DNA from: Prevotella sp.
Lineage (GTDB): Bacteria > Bacteroidota > Bacteroidia > Bacteroidales > Bacteroidaceae
DNA length: 64,000 nucleotides
NCBI GenBank assembly: GCA_015060485.1
Contig: SUYI01000006.1
Location: 1-64,000, forward strand
Direction of reading: 5' to 3'
Part shown: positions 32,401-41,400 of the stretch, in pieces
How positions within the stretch are numbered: the first letter of the stretch is position 1
Layout of the letters: every line of letters starts with the position of its first letter
Made by a program: the position numbers and the translations under genes
The notes under the pieces: model-generated
What the model was told of the DNA's origin: nothing
Seen by the model: the letters and a program-made list of their open reading frames with translations, nothing else
The model's database searches: none

Positions 32401-33990
32401 AGGGCGTAAGAGTTCAAGGGTCTCTTCTTTGAAATAGCCGCCATCAACAATTATACGCTTATCAATGGAAATACCACCATCGCTATTTTTTTTGAATTTC
32501 TGGGTGTTTTGGAAATTGTGATTGGGACACAGTTTTTCCAAATACCATAAAATACTGGGGTAAACGGGAATTATGGCAGTCGCTTCATCTGGAAAAGAGA
32601 GTTTCAAGTTTTTAAAATCCTCATTTTCTTTCAATTTTTCCAGCTGTTCAATGGCAATTTGCAGACGGTGCTTTTTATCGTAGGCAAATTCTATATCAAG
32701 TTGGTTGAGTAAACGCTTAACATTATTGTACTGACAATTCTTGTCTATTATAATGCCATCTATTTCGGGTGAGAAAGAAAAGTTTACATAATCTCGTAAG
32801 GCCTTAGAACTAATTCTTGATTTATCCGATTCACTCACTTTCAGCCAATTATCCAATGAAGCTAGAACATAACCCTCATCGAAATGACAATCCGCTTCAT
32901 CCAAGTCAAGGACTTTAATAATTTCTTGTTTTAGACCATCTGTGTTATCAGAAACATCTGCTCTAACATGTAATTTCTCATTCTTAATTATTGATGCTTC
33001 GGGCACAATAGTTATAGGAGCTGTTCTTTGGCGGAGTATCTGCTCTTGTACTTCTGTATGTTTCTGCCAAATCTCTTTGAGGGTGTTTTTATCAGTAGCT
33101 TTTCGATTTATTTCCTCTTCAAGCACAGCTTTCCTACTAACAACGACATTACGAAACTCATTATTAACCTTGATTATTTTTACACCAATCGTTTTTCCAA
33201 CATATTGGTCATAATTCTTAATTTGATATGCTTCTATTTGGGAGCCAGGAAGAAACGCCTCTATACCCATTAAGTCCACAACGAGTCCGCCTTTTGTCCT
33301 ACATTTGACATAAACATTGGTTGTTTCCTGATCGTCAAGCAATTCATTAACTTTATCCCAAGCCTTACTTAGCCTGGCTTTTTTATGTGAAAGTATGACC
33401 CTTCCTCTTTCATATCCTTCTACATAAACTTCGACAGAATCTCCAACCTTTAAGTCAGGATTATATCGAAATTCACTCGCAGGAATTATACCATCCTGTT
33501 TATATGCAATATTTACAATTACTTCCTTTTTATCAATTGAAATGACAACACCTGTTACTATCCCTTGCTGGTTGTCTGCTACAATAATGTCATCATCTTC
33601 ATTAATGGTAGATTGGACACCATTTTCGAAAACATCCCAATCAAAATCATCTAAAGGATTGGTAGGTCTTCCCTTAGATTTTTCGTCCTTATCTTTTTGA
33701 ATAAGGGGTTTGTTTAACTTGTCCAAATATTGTTTTTTGGGGGGGACTGTTTTAGTGCTATTTGCCCCAGTCTTGGGCGTTTCTGGCTTTTTTTGTTTCG
33801 GCCATGTAATCTTATTCCCATTTTTATTAAAATACTTGGCCAATGCCTCGTATTGAATATCCGAGATTTTCGTATTAGGCGATGCATCTGATTTGATTTC
33901 ACCTAACTCCGGCCTTCTCTTTAAATAATCTACAGCAGTCTGAAGACCTATATTGAGTTCACTTAAGACTTTATTCAATCGTACGCCCAT
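29440..33990 (-). CDS. IF2N-S1-S1-UPF1-like SF1 helicase fusion
   Basis: 1516 residues. Residues 1-55 resemble the N-terminal domain of Bacteroidota translation initiation factor IF-2 (RLNKVLSELNIGLQTAVDYL). Residues 140-295 are two S1 RNA-binding domains with the wording of Bacteroidota ribosomal protein S1 (GIIPASEFRYNPDLKVGDSV, KKARLSKAWDKVNE, GIEAFLPGSQIEAYQIKNYD). A long central region is unknown. The C-terminal third is an SF1 helicase of the UPF1/DNA2 type: QGPPGTGKSTA at about 958, VIQDESSKATPAEL at about 1175, then GDHRQLPPM and NVALSRAKRLLIIVG. It may act on RNA or RNA-DNA hybrids, perhaps at ribosomes. A C7/A6 homopolymer lies near residue 82. Confidence 0.85.
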   Translation of the reverse strand: MGVRLNKVLSELNIGLQTAVDYLKRRPELGEIKSDASPNTKISDIQYEALAKYFNKNGNKITWPKQKKPETPKTGANSTKTVPPKKQYLDKLNKPLIQKDKDEKSKGRPTNPLDDFDWDVFENGVQSTINEDDDIIVADNQQGIVTGVVISIDKKEVIVNIAYKQDGIIPASEFRYNPDLKVGDSVEVYVEGYERGRVILSHKKARLSKAWDKVNELLDDQETTNVYVKCRTKGGLVVDLMGIEAFLPGSQIEAYQIKNYDQYVGKTIGVKIIKVNNEFRNVVVSRKAVLEEEINRKATDKNTLKEIWQKHTEVQEQILRQRTAPITIVPEASIIKNEKLHVRADVSDNTDGLKQEIIKVLDLDEADCHFDEGYVLASLDNWLKVSESDKSRISSKALRDYVNFSFSPEIDGIIIDKNCQYNNVKRLLNQLDIEFAYDKKHRLQIAIEQLEKLKENEDFKNLKLSFPDEATAIIPVYPSILWYLEKLCPNHNFQNTQKFKKNSDGGISIDKRIIVDGGYFKEETLELLRPIFDMRLYRVEFRFIMKESALKSYDWDENKSDLPKPVDGVIIFNKRFVEELSDCVDANDEHEEIHETGKPKQYTVKRTISDVDLEYSLCNKSIKRIFGEDSYTFEDTYYYKYEDNKSWASTDELDRFNDQLHLIFQKQHGISVASDGSSIGIDFNWKEQSLTTILTELSHKYPYINYSLFKKGHKCNFDIEYKKAELAGVMEELHNSFEDLKIELVKKGSELAFSKEFESFDDLLTFKTLLVNKLNSFDLNRYQFTFDDVPANMVKLLFFHDIQSRNEERMDAARELKGADFMIGDLKIGKLIRTASYPELVFDISGDNYETTKQLVEGTIVDRVEPDLSGDLEKLARLKDSLNRIISGIDIENPSLGTFIFDASQAGGIKDFEENIRLQKQEIGKHILNNKINNNEPQKDAIAKAILAPDLAIIQGPPGTGKSTAIAELIWQHIRQNPQCRVLLTSETNLAVDNAIDRIVNNQHNLVKPVRIGDESRLETEGLQFSYTAMERWAKGEDFSDSFIDDDDEDELQDEYVYESPEKLILINWMENIRNRADNKQMPEEAFELWSDLLNNPSDDIRKLFFNNYIANCNVIGATCSSIGQKNIIFTESMENTGKKSKFIPTAFYKIYRKIYGNRNNYNPPISFDVVIQDESSKATPAELSLPLIYGKKNVIIGDHRQLPPMLSLESFMNSFDYLIKREKDESKKKELESLKLFVSRNFKKLEISHFERLFNQIDPTLKGVFNYQFRMHPAINEVIKQFYKEDGGLECGLVNPVDLGIDDPDFINNGASRYHGITAGPITPNTHVLWIDTDTPEMLDGTSRVNYGEVEVIRKVLSDIYSSPSFHAYNNKWDNIEDKQIGLISFYGKQLRLLRDMARGFDKEKLPIRISTVDRFQGMERNIIIVSMVRSHLIQTERGQKPNFVRYKEGYPAQSELGFAQSPNRLNVALSRAKRLLIIVGDSKLFRTKEIYDNVYNTIMSHENGEVINYGDYGL

Positions 33991-33994
33991 GTTT

Positions 33995-34729
33995 TCAACT
34001 TCTATGACTGATTATAAAATCCTTACCTGTCATCACTTTATAGCCAGAGGCAATAAATCTTTGTTTGTCAGAATCGGAAAAGGGCATGAACACGATTTTC
34101 TCTGATTCAATACCCAGTTCTGCTTCTGCACATACTTTTGTCCCTTCCATAAGAGCGTAGCCTCCCTCATGATTAAAAGGAATGTTATGTTCATAAAGGT
34201 ACTTTACAACTTCGTGTATTTCATTACTGAAGTTTTCAAGTATCTGAGATATATTGGTATTATCTTTATATTGTTTCTTCTGCCAAAGATGACAATCCCT
34301 TTTATAAGCCATAATAAACAACTTTGGAAGGAAAACATTACATAAAGCAACACATCCAACAAAAAGAGGAGCGACTTTTTCCGCGCCTAATCCTGCATGG
34401 CCACATCCCACAGCTGTTACAAGGAATTGTAATTCGGTATGGTTACGAGCATATAATTCGAAATCAGCAACATACTGTTGGAGTTGGCTAATTGAAACGC
34501 CCCGGGTCGGCAAAGCATATGCTCTACCTGTCGGCCCATTCGAAACGCCAACCTTTGCGCCAAAACTTTTTGCCGCAAGACCCGCAGCGCCTAGTTTTTG
34601 ACTTCCTTGAAGGTCTGTACCGAATACAAACACCTGAGACTGACGTAGGCTTGATATCCTCTCAGGCGTGTATCGGTTGTAGCCGTTCACAACGTCATTC
34701 AGAAGTTTATAGTATAATTCTTCCATCAT
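33995..34729 (-). CDS. A1S_2505-type protein with a C-terminal domain shared with the DUF1998 helicase
   Basis: 244 residues. Residues 25-125 are the A1S_2505-type domain (QVFVFGTDLQGSQK, RAYALPTRG, FLVTAVGCGHAGLG), homologous by eye to the C-terminus of the protein at 8880. Residues 160-240 (EIHEVVKYLYEHNIPFNHEGG, CAEAELGIESEKIVFMPFSD, FIASGYKV) match the last 80 residues of the 2095-residue helicase. The E-x-E and K positions suggest a PD-(D/E)XK-like nuclease or degenerate fold. It could be an effector or adaptor that docks on the helicase complex. It is 12 bp after the RecQ-like gene and 4 bp before the S1 fusion gene. Confidence 0.7.
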   Translation of the reverse strand: MMEELYYKLLNDVVNGYNRYTPERISSLRQSQVFVFGTDLQGSQKLGAAGLAAKSFGAKVGVSNGPTGRAYALPTRGVSISQLQQYVADFELYARNHTELQFLVTAVGCGHAGLGAEKVAPLFVGCVALCNVFLPKLFIMAYKRDCHLWQKKQYKDNTNISQILENFSNEIHEVVKYLYEHNIPFNHEGGYALMEGTKVCAEAELGIESEKIVFMPFSDSDKQRFIASGYKVMTGKDFIISHRS

Positions 34730-34741
34730 GACTAATCTGAT

Positions 34742-37700
34742 TTATATTACTTTCTTTTCCAGTATTTCTCGATGCTTTTTTATGAGGGCAGTTGGCGACA
34801 ATTCATTAACCTTAAGAAGAAGCTCAATAGTTTCTTTCTTGGTCATGGTAATCTTATCCTCATTTTTGCGCCACCATTTGTAGAACTTAACAGGCATATC
34901 TTGATAAGGTACTTTTGCAGCAACCATGCTGTCGTATCCAGGGAATACAATCTGCAGCTTTAATCCAAGTACATCACGGTAATAAGGGAAGAAATCCGCC
35001 CTCAGTTTGGACATCAAGACTAAATATGTCTCTTTCTCAATTGAGAGTTTGTATTTCCTGCGTACTTTGTCTAATTCTACAGGATTGTCAATTAGCCATT
35101 TGCTGATTTTCTTGGTTTTCGCGTCAATAGTCAATAGGTCATTTGGGTAATAGGTCCGTCCTTCTTTTGGCGCAAAGGTGTTAATTCCCTCTACACTTTT
35201 TTTATCAGAAGCTCCATCAGTGTTGACAATATTCATATGGTCACGAACATATGATATAATATCAATGTGATTTCTTTCACTTCCAGGATATTTAGTAAAC
35301 AATTCATCGTTTGACTCTCCTAAGAAAAAGTCTTCAATGAAATTCCATCTGTCTTCATTCTCAAATGAATGGAGGAAGAAATGGTCAAATATGTCAGAAC
35401 TGCTTTTATATCTCCGTTCAATAGTCGTGAGCAGGGAATTCCTGTAACTAACATCTGCAGCATCCTTGGCAATTCTTCTTGGATCATTAATACGAATGAA
35501 GATCATGGGATTATCACCTCCACGACTTTCATAAGTGCCAATTCCAAGAATTTCCATAAGGCTACCAAGCCTGATATAATTTGTTAGATATTCTCCACCA
35601 TAAGACGTATAAAGCGAGGACATATTACCAGGAACGCCTTCAAAAAGCTTCTGCATTCGTCTTTTCAATGTGGCAAAGTTATGTGTATACTGGTTGTTAA
35701 AAACACGATACTGTTCTTCTTGTTTAGTATTTCTACGACGTTGTAAGAAAGCATCATTATCAATCTGATTTGGAACGGTGCCTCTACCAGAGTAAGTGGC
35801 CAACAGAAATTTTACAACTTTCTCACGGACTACGTCATCAGTCAGCTGCCTGCTTAATTCTTCCTCTAATTCTTCTTTTGAGAAATAATGCCCTGACAAA
35901 CGTGTCAAAGTTGATTGAATGGTATCAAGCAATCCTGCTAGTTTCCGATTTGCACGATCAAAGTCTGTTTCTAAAGTAAAAGTTAATTTTACCTGCGGCT
36001 TGCATTCAACGTTGTCTTCTTTCAGCAACCTTCCTTCATAGAAGTCACGTTTAATCATGGGGAAGCTGCAATCGCTGAAGCTCTTCTTCCAGATCTTGTC
36101 AAGATCAAGTTCAACAACTGTCAGTTCGTCCGTAACAGCGCGAAGCTCCGTAAAACATCCCTTATATTTTTGTTTCAGGAGTTGAAGACCATATCTGTTT
36201 ACTCGGCAATATACTTTGACGAACAGTTTTTTGGGACGTGCAATCAGTACATTGAATCGATATTTTGCCAGATAGTCTTTTTCTATCATCATGAGAGAGG
36301 TCATCACTTTCTGGTCATTATCTAAGGCGTTATCAAATATATAGCTAAAATCATCAGCAGAGACTAACATATTTCTCTTTTTACCGTTCGCGACGAACAT
36401 CTTGTTGATCTTGTTGATGACCTCTCTTACTTGATAGTGCCTTAACGCTGAGATTCCATGCAGTATTTTACTATATCTTTGATCATCAAGAGCATAGCTC
36501 AATGCTGCAAATCCATTTATCTCAGGCTTTCTTGCAGCACGTCCTACTTCCTGTACATAGTCCGGCAACAGTCCTGATGGAGCATGATGGTATACCAGTT
36601 GTATATCAGGAATATCAACACCCATTCCAAAAGCCTTGGTCGAAATCATCACCTTTGCCTCGTTATCCTTAAAACTGGAGTAAGCAAGATTCTTATTGTC
36701 AGCAGATAGGCCGGAATGATATGCGACAGCAATACCATCCTTGCCGTCAGCCTCCAAACGCTGTATGAGATTATCGATATGCTTTCGATAAGGGGCATAA
36801 ACGATTGTTTTAACTCCTTCTTCGGCAATTGACTCAATAAACTTAACTGTTTCTTTTTCCTTCTCAGAATCGTAATTGGACTTATATTTATCGTGATTAT
36901 CTATAACAAATGTTATATTTTTACGCTTTACCTCTCCGATAAACAAATGAGGGTCGTGCATGTATAGGCTGTTAACACTGTCAAACACCATGTCATTGTC
37001 ACCACCATATATTGCTGTCGCGGTAACTGCCACTAATGGAAAATGATAATCATGGTTTTTGCGAATCTTATTGATATGCTGCCCCAAGAACCAGTAGTCA
37101 ACTCTGAAATCGCGCCCCCATGTTGTTATCAAATGGGCCTCGTCAATAACAAGAAGACCTAACTTCCTTTTTTCTCCGATAAAGTATGTTATGTCATATG
37201 ACAAAAGCAATTCAGGTGAAAGATATAAGATGTCAATATCGCCATTCTGGCAATCTTCAATGACCTTATCGCGGTCGATCAAACTTAATTCGCTATTCAA
37301 AAAGAACACTTTCTCGAACCCTCTTTCCTGCCTGATTTGTTCTACCTGGTCTCTCATCAGAGCAATTAATGGTGAAACGACAATAGTAACATCTTTCTGC
37401 GATGACACATAGAAAGCTGGAAGTTGGAAAAGAAGGGATTTTCCTGCACCTGTTGGCGCTGTTAAGAACAAATCCTTAACGTCTTTCCCTGCTTTGGCAT
37501 TCTTATATTCATTGATGATAGTTTCAACGATCAGACCTTGTGAGATATTAATAATTTCCTTCCCATAGTCTGGGTTCTTATAGACACTCAGCTCTCGGAA
37601 TGTCGCATTAGTTCCCCAATATTGCTTTAGTAAATGGAGGGTTTCTTCAGATGGGTGAAATTCCTCTTGAATAGCGGATTCGTCAAGTTCATAAAGCTGG

Positions 37701-38446
37701 CCACCAAATTGCCCCAACAACCAGTTCAGTTTTTCAAGCATCATCTTTGCTTGTTTATTCATGGGCTGCTTTTGGAATATCTTTACGATGACATTCTTAT
37801 CGAAATCTCCCTCACTTAGACAACGATTGATAAATATGTCAATACCGTGCGGATCGCTCACTGTATCAATAACCTCATGTGTATCGTCTTCTGGAAGAAG
37901 TAAAAGTGGCTTTTGTTCTGTGAACACATCGATGGTCATAAACTCTTCGAGTGGGGTCTTGACTGAATAATAGAATTTGTCACCAATCTGCATCTGTTCT
38001 GCCATATATATAGGCATCGCTTCATTGCGCTCCTCGATGTTCTCTTGTCCTACTTTCTCAATAAATTCACTCTTCTCTAGAGGTAATAATGAGCGGAATC
38101 CATCACGGACAAGTATTAGTCGGTTTTTGAAGAATTCCGGCTGGATATAGCTTATTAAATAGCTAAATTGAGGAAAAGATAGAATTGTATAAGGTATATC
38201 TGGATTTGCCATGGCATTATTTAGTTCTGTAAATACCTGGGCAAACCATGTCTGGTTAAAGAACTGACTATTATCGTTTTTTTGAAACGAATCTTTGTCT
38301 ACAATGAATTTATCAAACTCATTCATATTGACATAATCGTTCATGCCCATGAATACGAATATCGGATTCATAGTGCTCTCCAGTTCTTCCTCCATTTGAT
38401 CTTTTATCAAAGGAGTGAGTATTTCCTTAATCCTTTCCTTATTCAT
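34742..38446 (-). CDS. RecQ-like DEAH helicase, large
   Basis: About 1234 residues. A 300-residue N-terminal domain of unknown type is followed by a RecQ-family helicase core: APTGAGKSLLFQLPAF (about 330), VVSPLIALMRDQ, DEAHLITTWGRDFR (about 435), VTATA and YVQEVGRAARKPE (about 634). A 560-residue C-terminal part has no recognisable RecQ zinc or HRDC domain. Length and layout resemble the RecQ-like helicases of multi-gene defence systems such as DpdF. It unwinds DNA in the 3'-5' direction if it behaves like the family. The ATG at 38446 lies just after the methylase stop; the longer TTG form overlaps that gene. Confidence 0.85.
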   Translation of the reverse strand: MNKERIKEILTPLIKDQMEEELESTMNPIFVFMGMNDYVNMNEFDKFIVDKDSFQKNDNSQFFNQTWFAQVFTELNNAMANPDIPYTILSFPQFSYLISYIQPEFFKNRLILVRDGFRSLLPLEKSEFIEKVGQENIEERNEAMPIYMAEQMQIGDKFYYSVKTPLEEFMTIDVFTEQKPLLLLPEDDTHEVIDTVSDPHGIDIFINRCLSEGDFDKNVIVKIFQKQPMNKQAKMMLEKLNWLLGQFGGQLYELDESAIQEEFHPSEETLHLLKQYWGTNATFRELSVYKNPDYGKEIINISQGLIVETIINEYKNAKAGKDVKDLFLTAPTGAGKSLLFQLPAFYVSSQKDVTIVVSPLIALMRDQVEQIRQERGFEKVFFLNSELSLIDRDKVIEDCQNGDIDILYLSPELLLSYDITYFIGEKRKLGLLVIDEAHLITTWGRDFRVDYWFLGQHINKIRKNHDYHFPLVAVTATAIYGGDNDMVFDSVNSLYMHDPHLFIGEVKRKNITFVIDNHDKYKSNYDSEKEKETVKFIESIAEEGVKTIVYAPYRKHIDNLIQRLEADGKDGIAVAYHSGLSADNKNLAYSSFKDNEAKVMISTKAFGMGVDIPDIQLVYHHAPSGLLPDYVQEVGRAARKPEINGFAALSYALDDQRYSKILHGISALRHYQVREVINKINKMFVANGKKRNMLVSADDFSYIFDNALDNDQKVMTSLMMIEKDYLAKYRFNVLIARPKKLFVKVYCRVNRYGLQLLKQKYKGCFTELRAVTDELTVVELDLDKIWKKSFSDCSFPMIKRDFYEGRLLKEDNVECKPQVKLTFTLETDFDRANRKLAGLLDTIQSTLTRLSGHYFSKEELEEELSRQLTDDVVREKVVKFLLATYSGRGTVPNQIDNDAFLQRRRNTKQEEQYRVFNNQYTHNFATLKRRMQKLFEGVPGNMSSLYTSYGGEYLTNYIRLGSLMEILGIGTYESRGGDNPMIFIRINDPRRIAKDAADVSYRNSLLTTIERRYKSSSDIFDHFFLHSFENEDRWNFIEDFFLGESNDELFTKYPGSERNHIDIISYVRDHMNIVNTDGASDKKSVEGINTFAPKEGRTYYPNDLLTIDAKTKKISKWLIDNPVELDKVRRKYKLSIEKETYLVLMSKLRADFFPYYRDVLGLKLQIVFPGYDSMVAAKVPYQDMPVKFYKWWRKNEDKITMTKKETIELLLKVNELSPTALIKKHREILEKKVI

Positions 38447-38450
38447 AACT

Positions 38451-41400
38451 TCAATCTTTAAATACTTTTTCAAAATGTTCCCATGCGCGTCGATAGTCCT
38501 CTATACGGTTTTGGCGATTGTAAGGGGCGTAATAAGTAACTGTTTCTCCACCATATAGCTCGCTTTTTGCAGGGTCAATAACAAAAGATGATGTTGGCTC
38601 AATACCAGCATAGTTATTGTCATCAAGTTTCTCTCCGCGAATTGTTTCCCATGTCTGACGATCAAGACCAACTCCAGTAAGGCCTTTAGAACATGTAAAA
38701 ACAATATTGCCTTTAGCATCATACCATGTGTCGTCCTCATTCTGTTGCAGAACAGGGAATTGGATGGTATATATCATCTCTAAGTCTTGCAGACTAAGGC
38801 CTAAAGCCATTGCTGTGATTACATCAATTTCTACTAAAGCTTGACGACGCTCAAAGTAGTTGCGAAGCGGTGTGTTCCATGTCCAATCGCTTTGCAAGGA
38901 GTTGAATTGTTTTAAACGGGAATCATTAATACTCCATGACTGCAAACAGTAATTATCCTCCCACATTCCATTCCAAAGGCTAGAATAGAAACTTGTCAGA
39001 CAATTAAGCATAAGAGTACGAGGAAATAATGCGGATTTAAATTTATCTGCAATACCTAGAGGGAATGACAATATTCTACCTCCATGTAAAGCACCCGTAC
39101 CAATAGTTTTAACAAAAAAATCCAAGGTCAATGACGAAGTTAATCCGGTAAATTCTGTTAAAAGCCTATTATCTGGAAATACTGCAGATATTACGGTACA
39201 TATGTGAGAAGTTCTCGGAGGTATTATTCCGCCACTTAATGTCCTTTCGCCAGCTTGGCTTAACATCAATCTAAATGCAGATTTATAATAATCTATCCAA
39301 TTATCATATATAGGATTGCCTTCATCGTCTTGACCAATTTGAAACCCAGAGAATGCTTTCTCATAGTCATTCTTTGCAATACAAGGTGTATAATTAGTCC
39401 TTGAGATGTAATCTGTGTTAATCGCATTCAAATCTATAACATTATAATCAGCCTTTCCAATACAAACAGATTTTGGGGTTTTATAAAGTGGATTGCCAAC
39501 AAACATATGAGGCCCACTGTATATCATTTGCAACTGAGACATATCTGGGTATTGGGTACTACGTTTTATTATGCCTTTATCAACATCGTTTGTTTCATGC
39601 CAGCCTTCAGAAATAATACAGTTGTAATTCCTGACATGTTTTTTAAAAGAGGACAAAGATTTTAGCACGTCAAGTATCTCTTTTGCATGAATTGAAACAA
39701 GTTTTGTGCATTCCCAATTTCCCCCTTCTTCAAATGTATCACAAAGAACTCGTAACCCTACTTCATCATAATGAACTATACGATCTTTATGACCAGATAA
39801 GTTCCATTCACCATTTTCTTTAATACCATGACATTCGCCATTTCCATTATGGGTAAAACATAAATCAATAGTATTTGGATGGAAAAGATTGTTTATGCTA
39901 TCAAATGAGATAGCTTCTTTAAGCCCTCCATATATACTTGATCCATATTTCTCTCTATGAGCTACCTCTGCAAATAGATTAAGAGCATTTTGAAATTGGA
40001 AATGGTAACAAAGTCTTTTGTACATTTCTTTACGTAATGGCTGTCCTTTGGAATCATCATATACAGTTTCTGGATGAAGTAATCCCATATATCCTTGATT
40101 AGATAACAATGAGAAGCCATTAGCTAATACGCACTTATAAAGATTTGTTTGTTGTCCAACTAAAAGTGGATAGTTACAATATGCATTGAGGAATGCAGTA
40201 CTGCCAACATTTTCGTTTTCCTCTTCATGATAGATTTTCCTAAGTTTCTGTGTTCCAGATACTTTTCTCTCATCATCACGTACGAAATACGTCATTAACT
40301 CACGACGTACATCTGGTGCAGACATACGGCGCACAGCTACTTCTGGGAACTTCTCCGCAACTATATCGGTGTCATTAAATTCTAATTTAATCCAAGGTGG
40401 ATTACCACAGATAATATCAAAACCATCACGCAACCAGAATACTTCAAGGAAATCGAGCATGGGATGGAAGAAACGGTATCTTTCAGATAATCTTGTTACA
40501 ATATCAAAACGATCATTACTTACTTGCCCTTCTAACTGAAGTTCTCCTGTTTGGCGTCCACCAACTTTAGAAAGGATTTCATTAACCTCCATAGCTTTTA
40601 CCTCACTTTCTTCTTCCGCTTGATCGAAAGCAAAATGTCCTTGCTTTGGAAGGAATAGGTCTTGTTGTCCAGTTTTGTCGGCATTAGAAAAGCGAACTTT
40701 GTGCTCATACTCTACATCAACATTGAGAACTCGCTCTATATCATCCCAATACTGTTGACGTGTAGGTAAGCTTGCAGCATCTTCATATTCCCAAAAGAAT
40801 AGAGAACACCAGTAATCCATCACAGCTTTCAACTTCCGATATGCAGAATTCTTACCATATCGGCGATCATCAAGTTCCTGACGTTGCTGGGTAGTATTGA
40901 AAGGTAGTTCCCGATTCAAAGGATAATTCCACACACTATATCCATTATTGGCATATTTTTCTATACCCATCTGGAACTTTACATATTCTTTTAATAGTAC
41001 ATCGATTTTATTAGAAATACGCTTTAGCTGTGTATATTCATCACCAGTAATTCCTTTTAGCCAGCCACGCTTCTTTTCTTTCATGGACCGATATTCTGGA
41101 TCTGTGCTTGAACGTTGGTGAGTAGTCAACACTCCAAGCATTTCTTTTACAGGAAGAAGAAAATGATAGACTTCAGTATAATGACGTAATGGCCGTTTGG
41201 AATCGAATGATAATCGACGAGTGCTTGCTTCCCACCATTTCTTATCAACATAATGCTTGTTTACGACATCACTTTGTACATCAGTCTGCTTATATACCTT
41301 TAACCACGCACCAATAACCGCATTTCCATGAGCCAGACGGTTTGAGAAGAAAGGAGTTTCCATGTCTCGATGCATGACATTAAGCCACAATGACAGTTTT

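Noticed and set aside
29440..33990. UPF1-like helicase as a Mokosh system
   Set aside because: No phospholipase-D domain or kinase domain was seen in it or its neighbours.
34742..38446. RecQ-like helicase taken as proof of a Dpd (7-deazaguanine) system
   Set aside because: No TGT-like DpdA or queuosine-precursor gene is present in the window.
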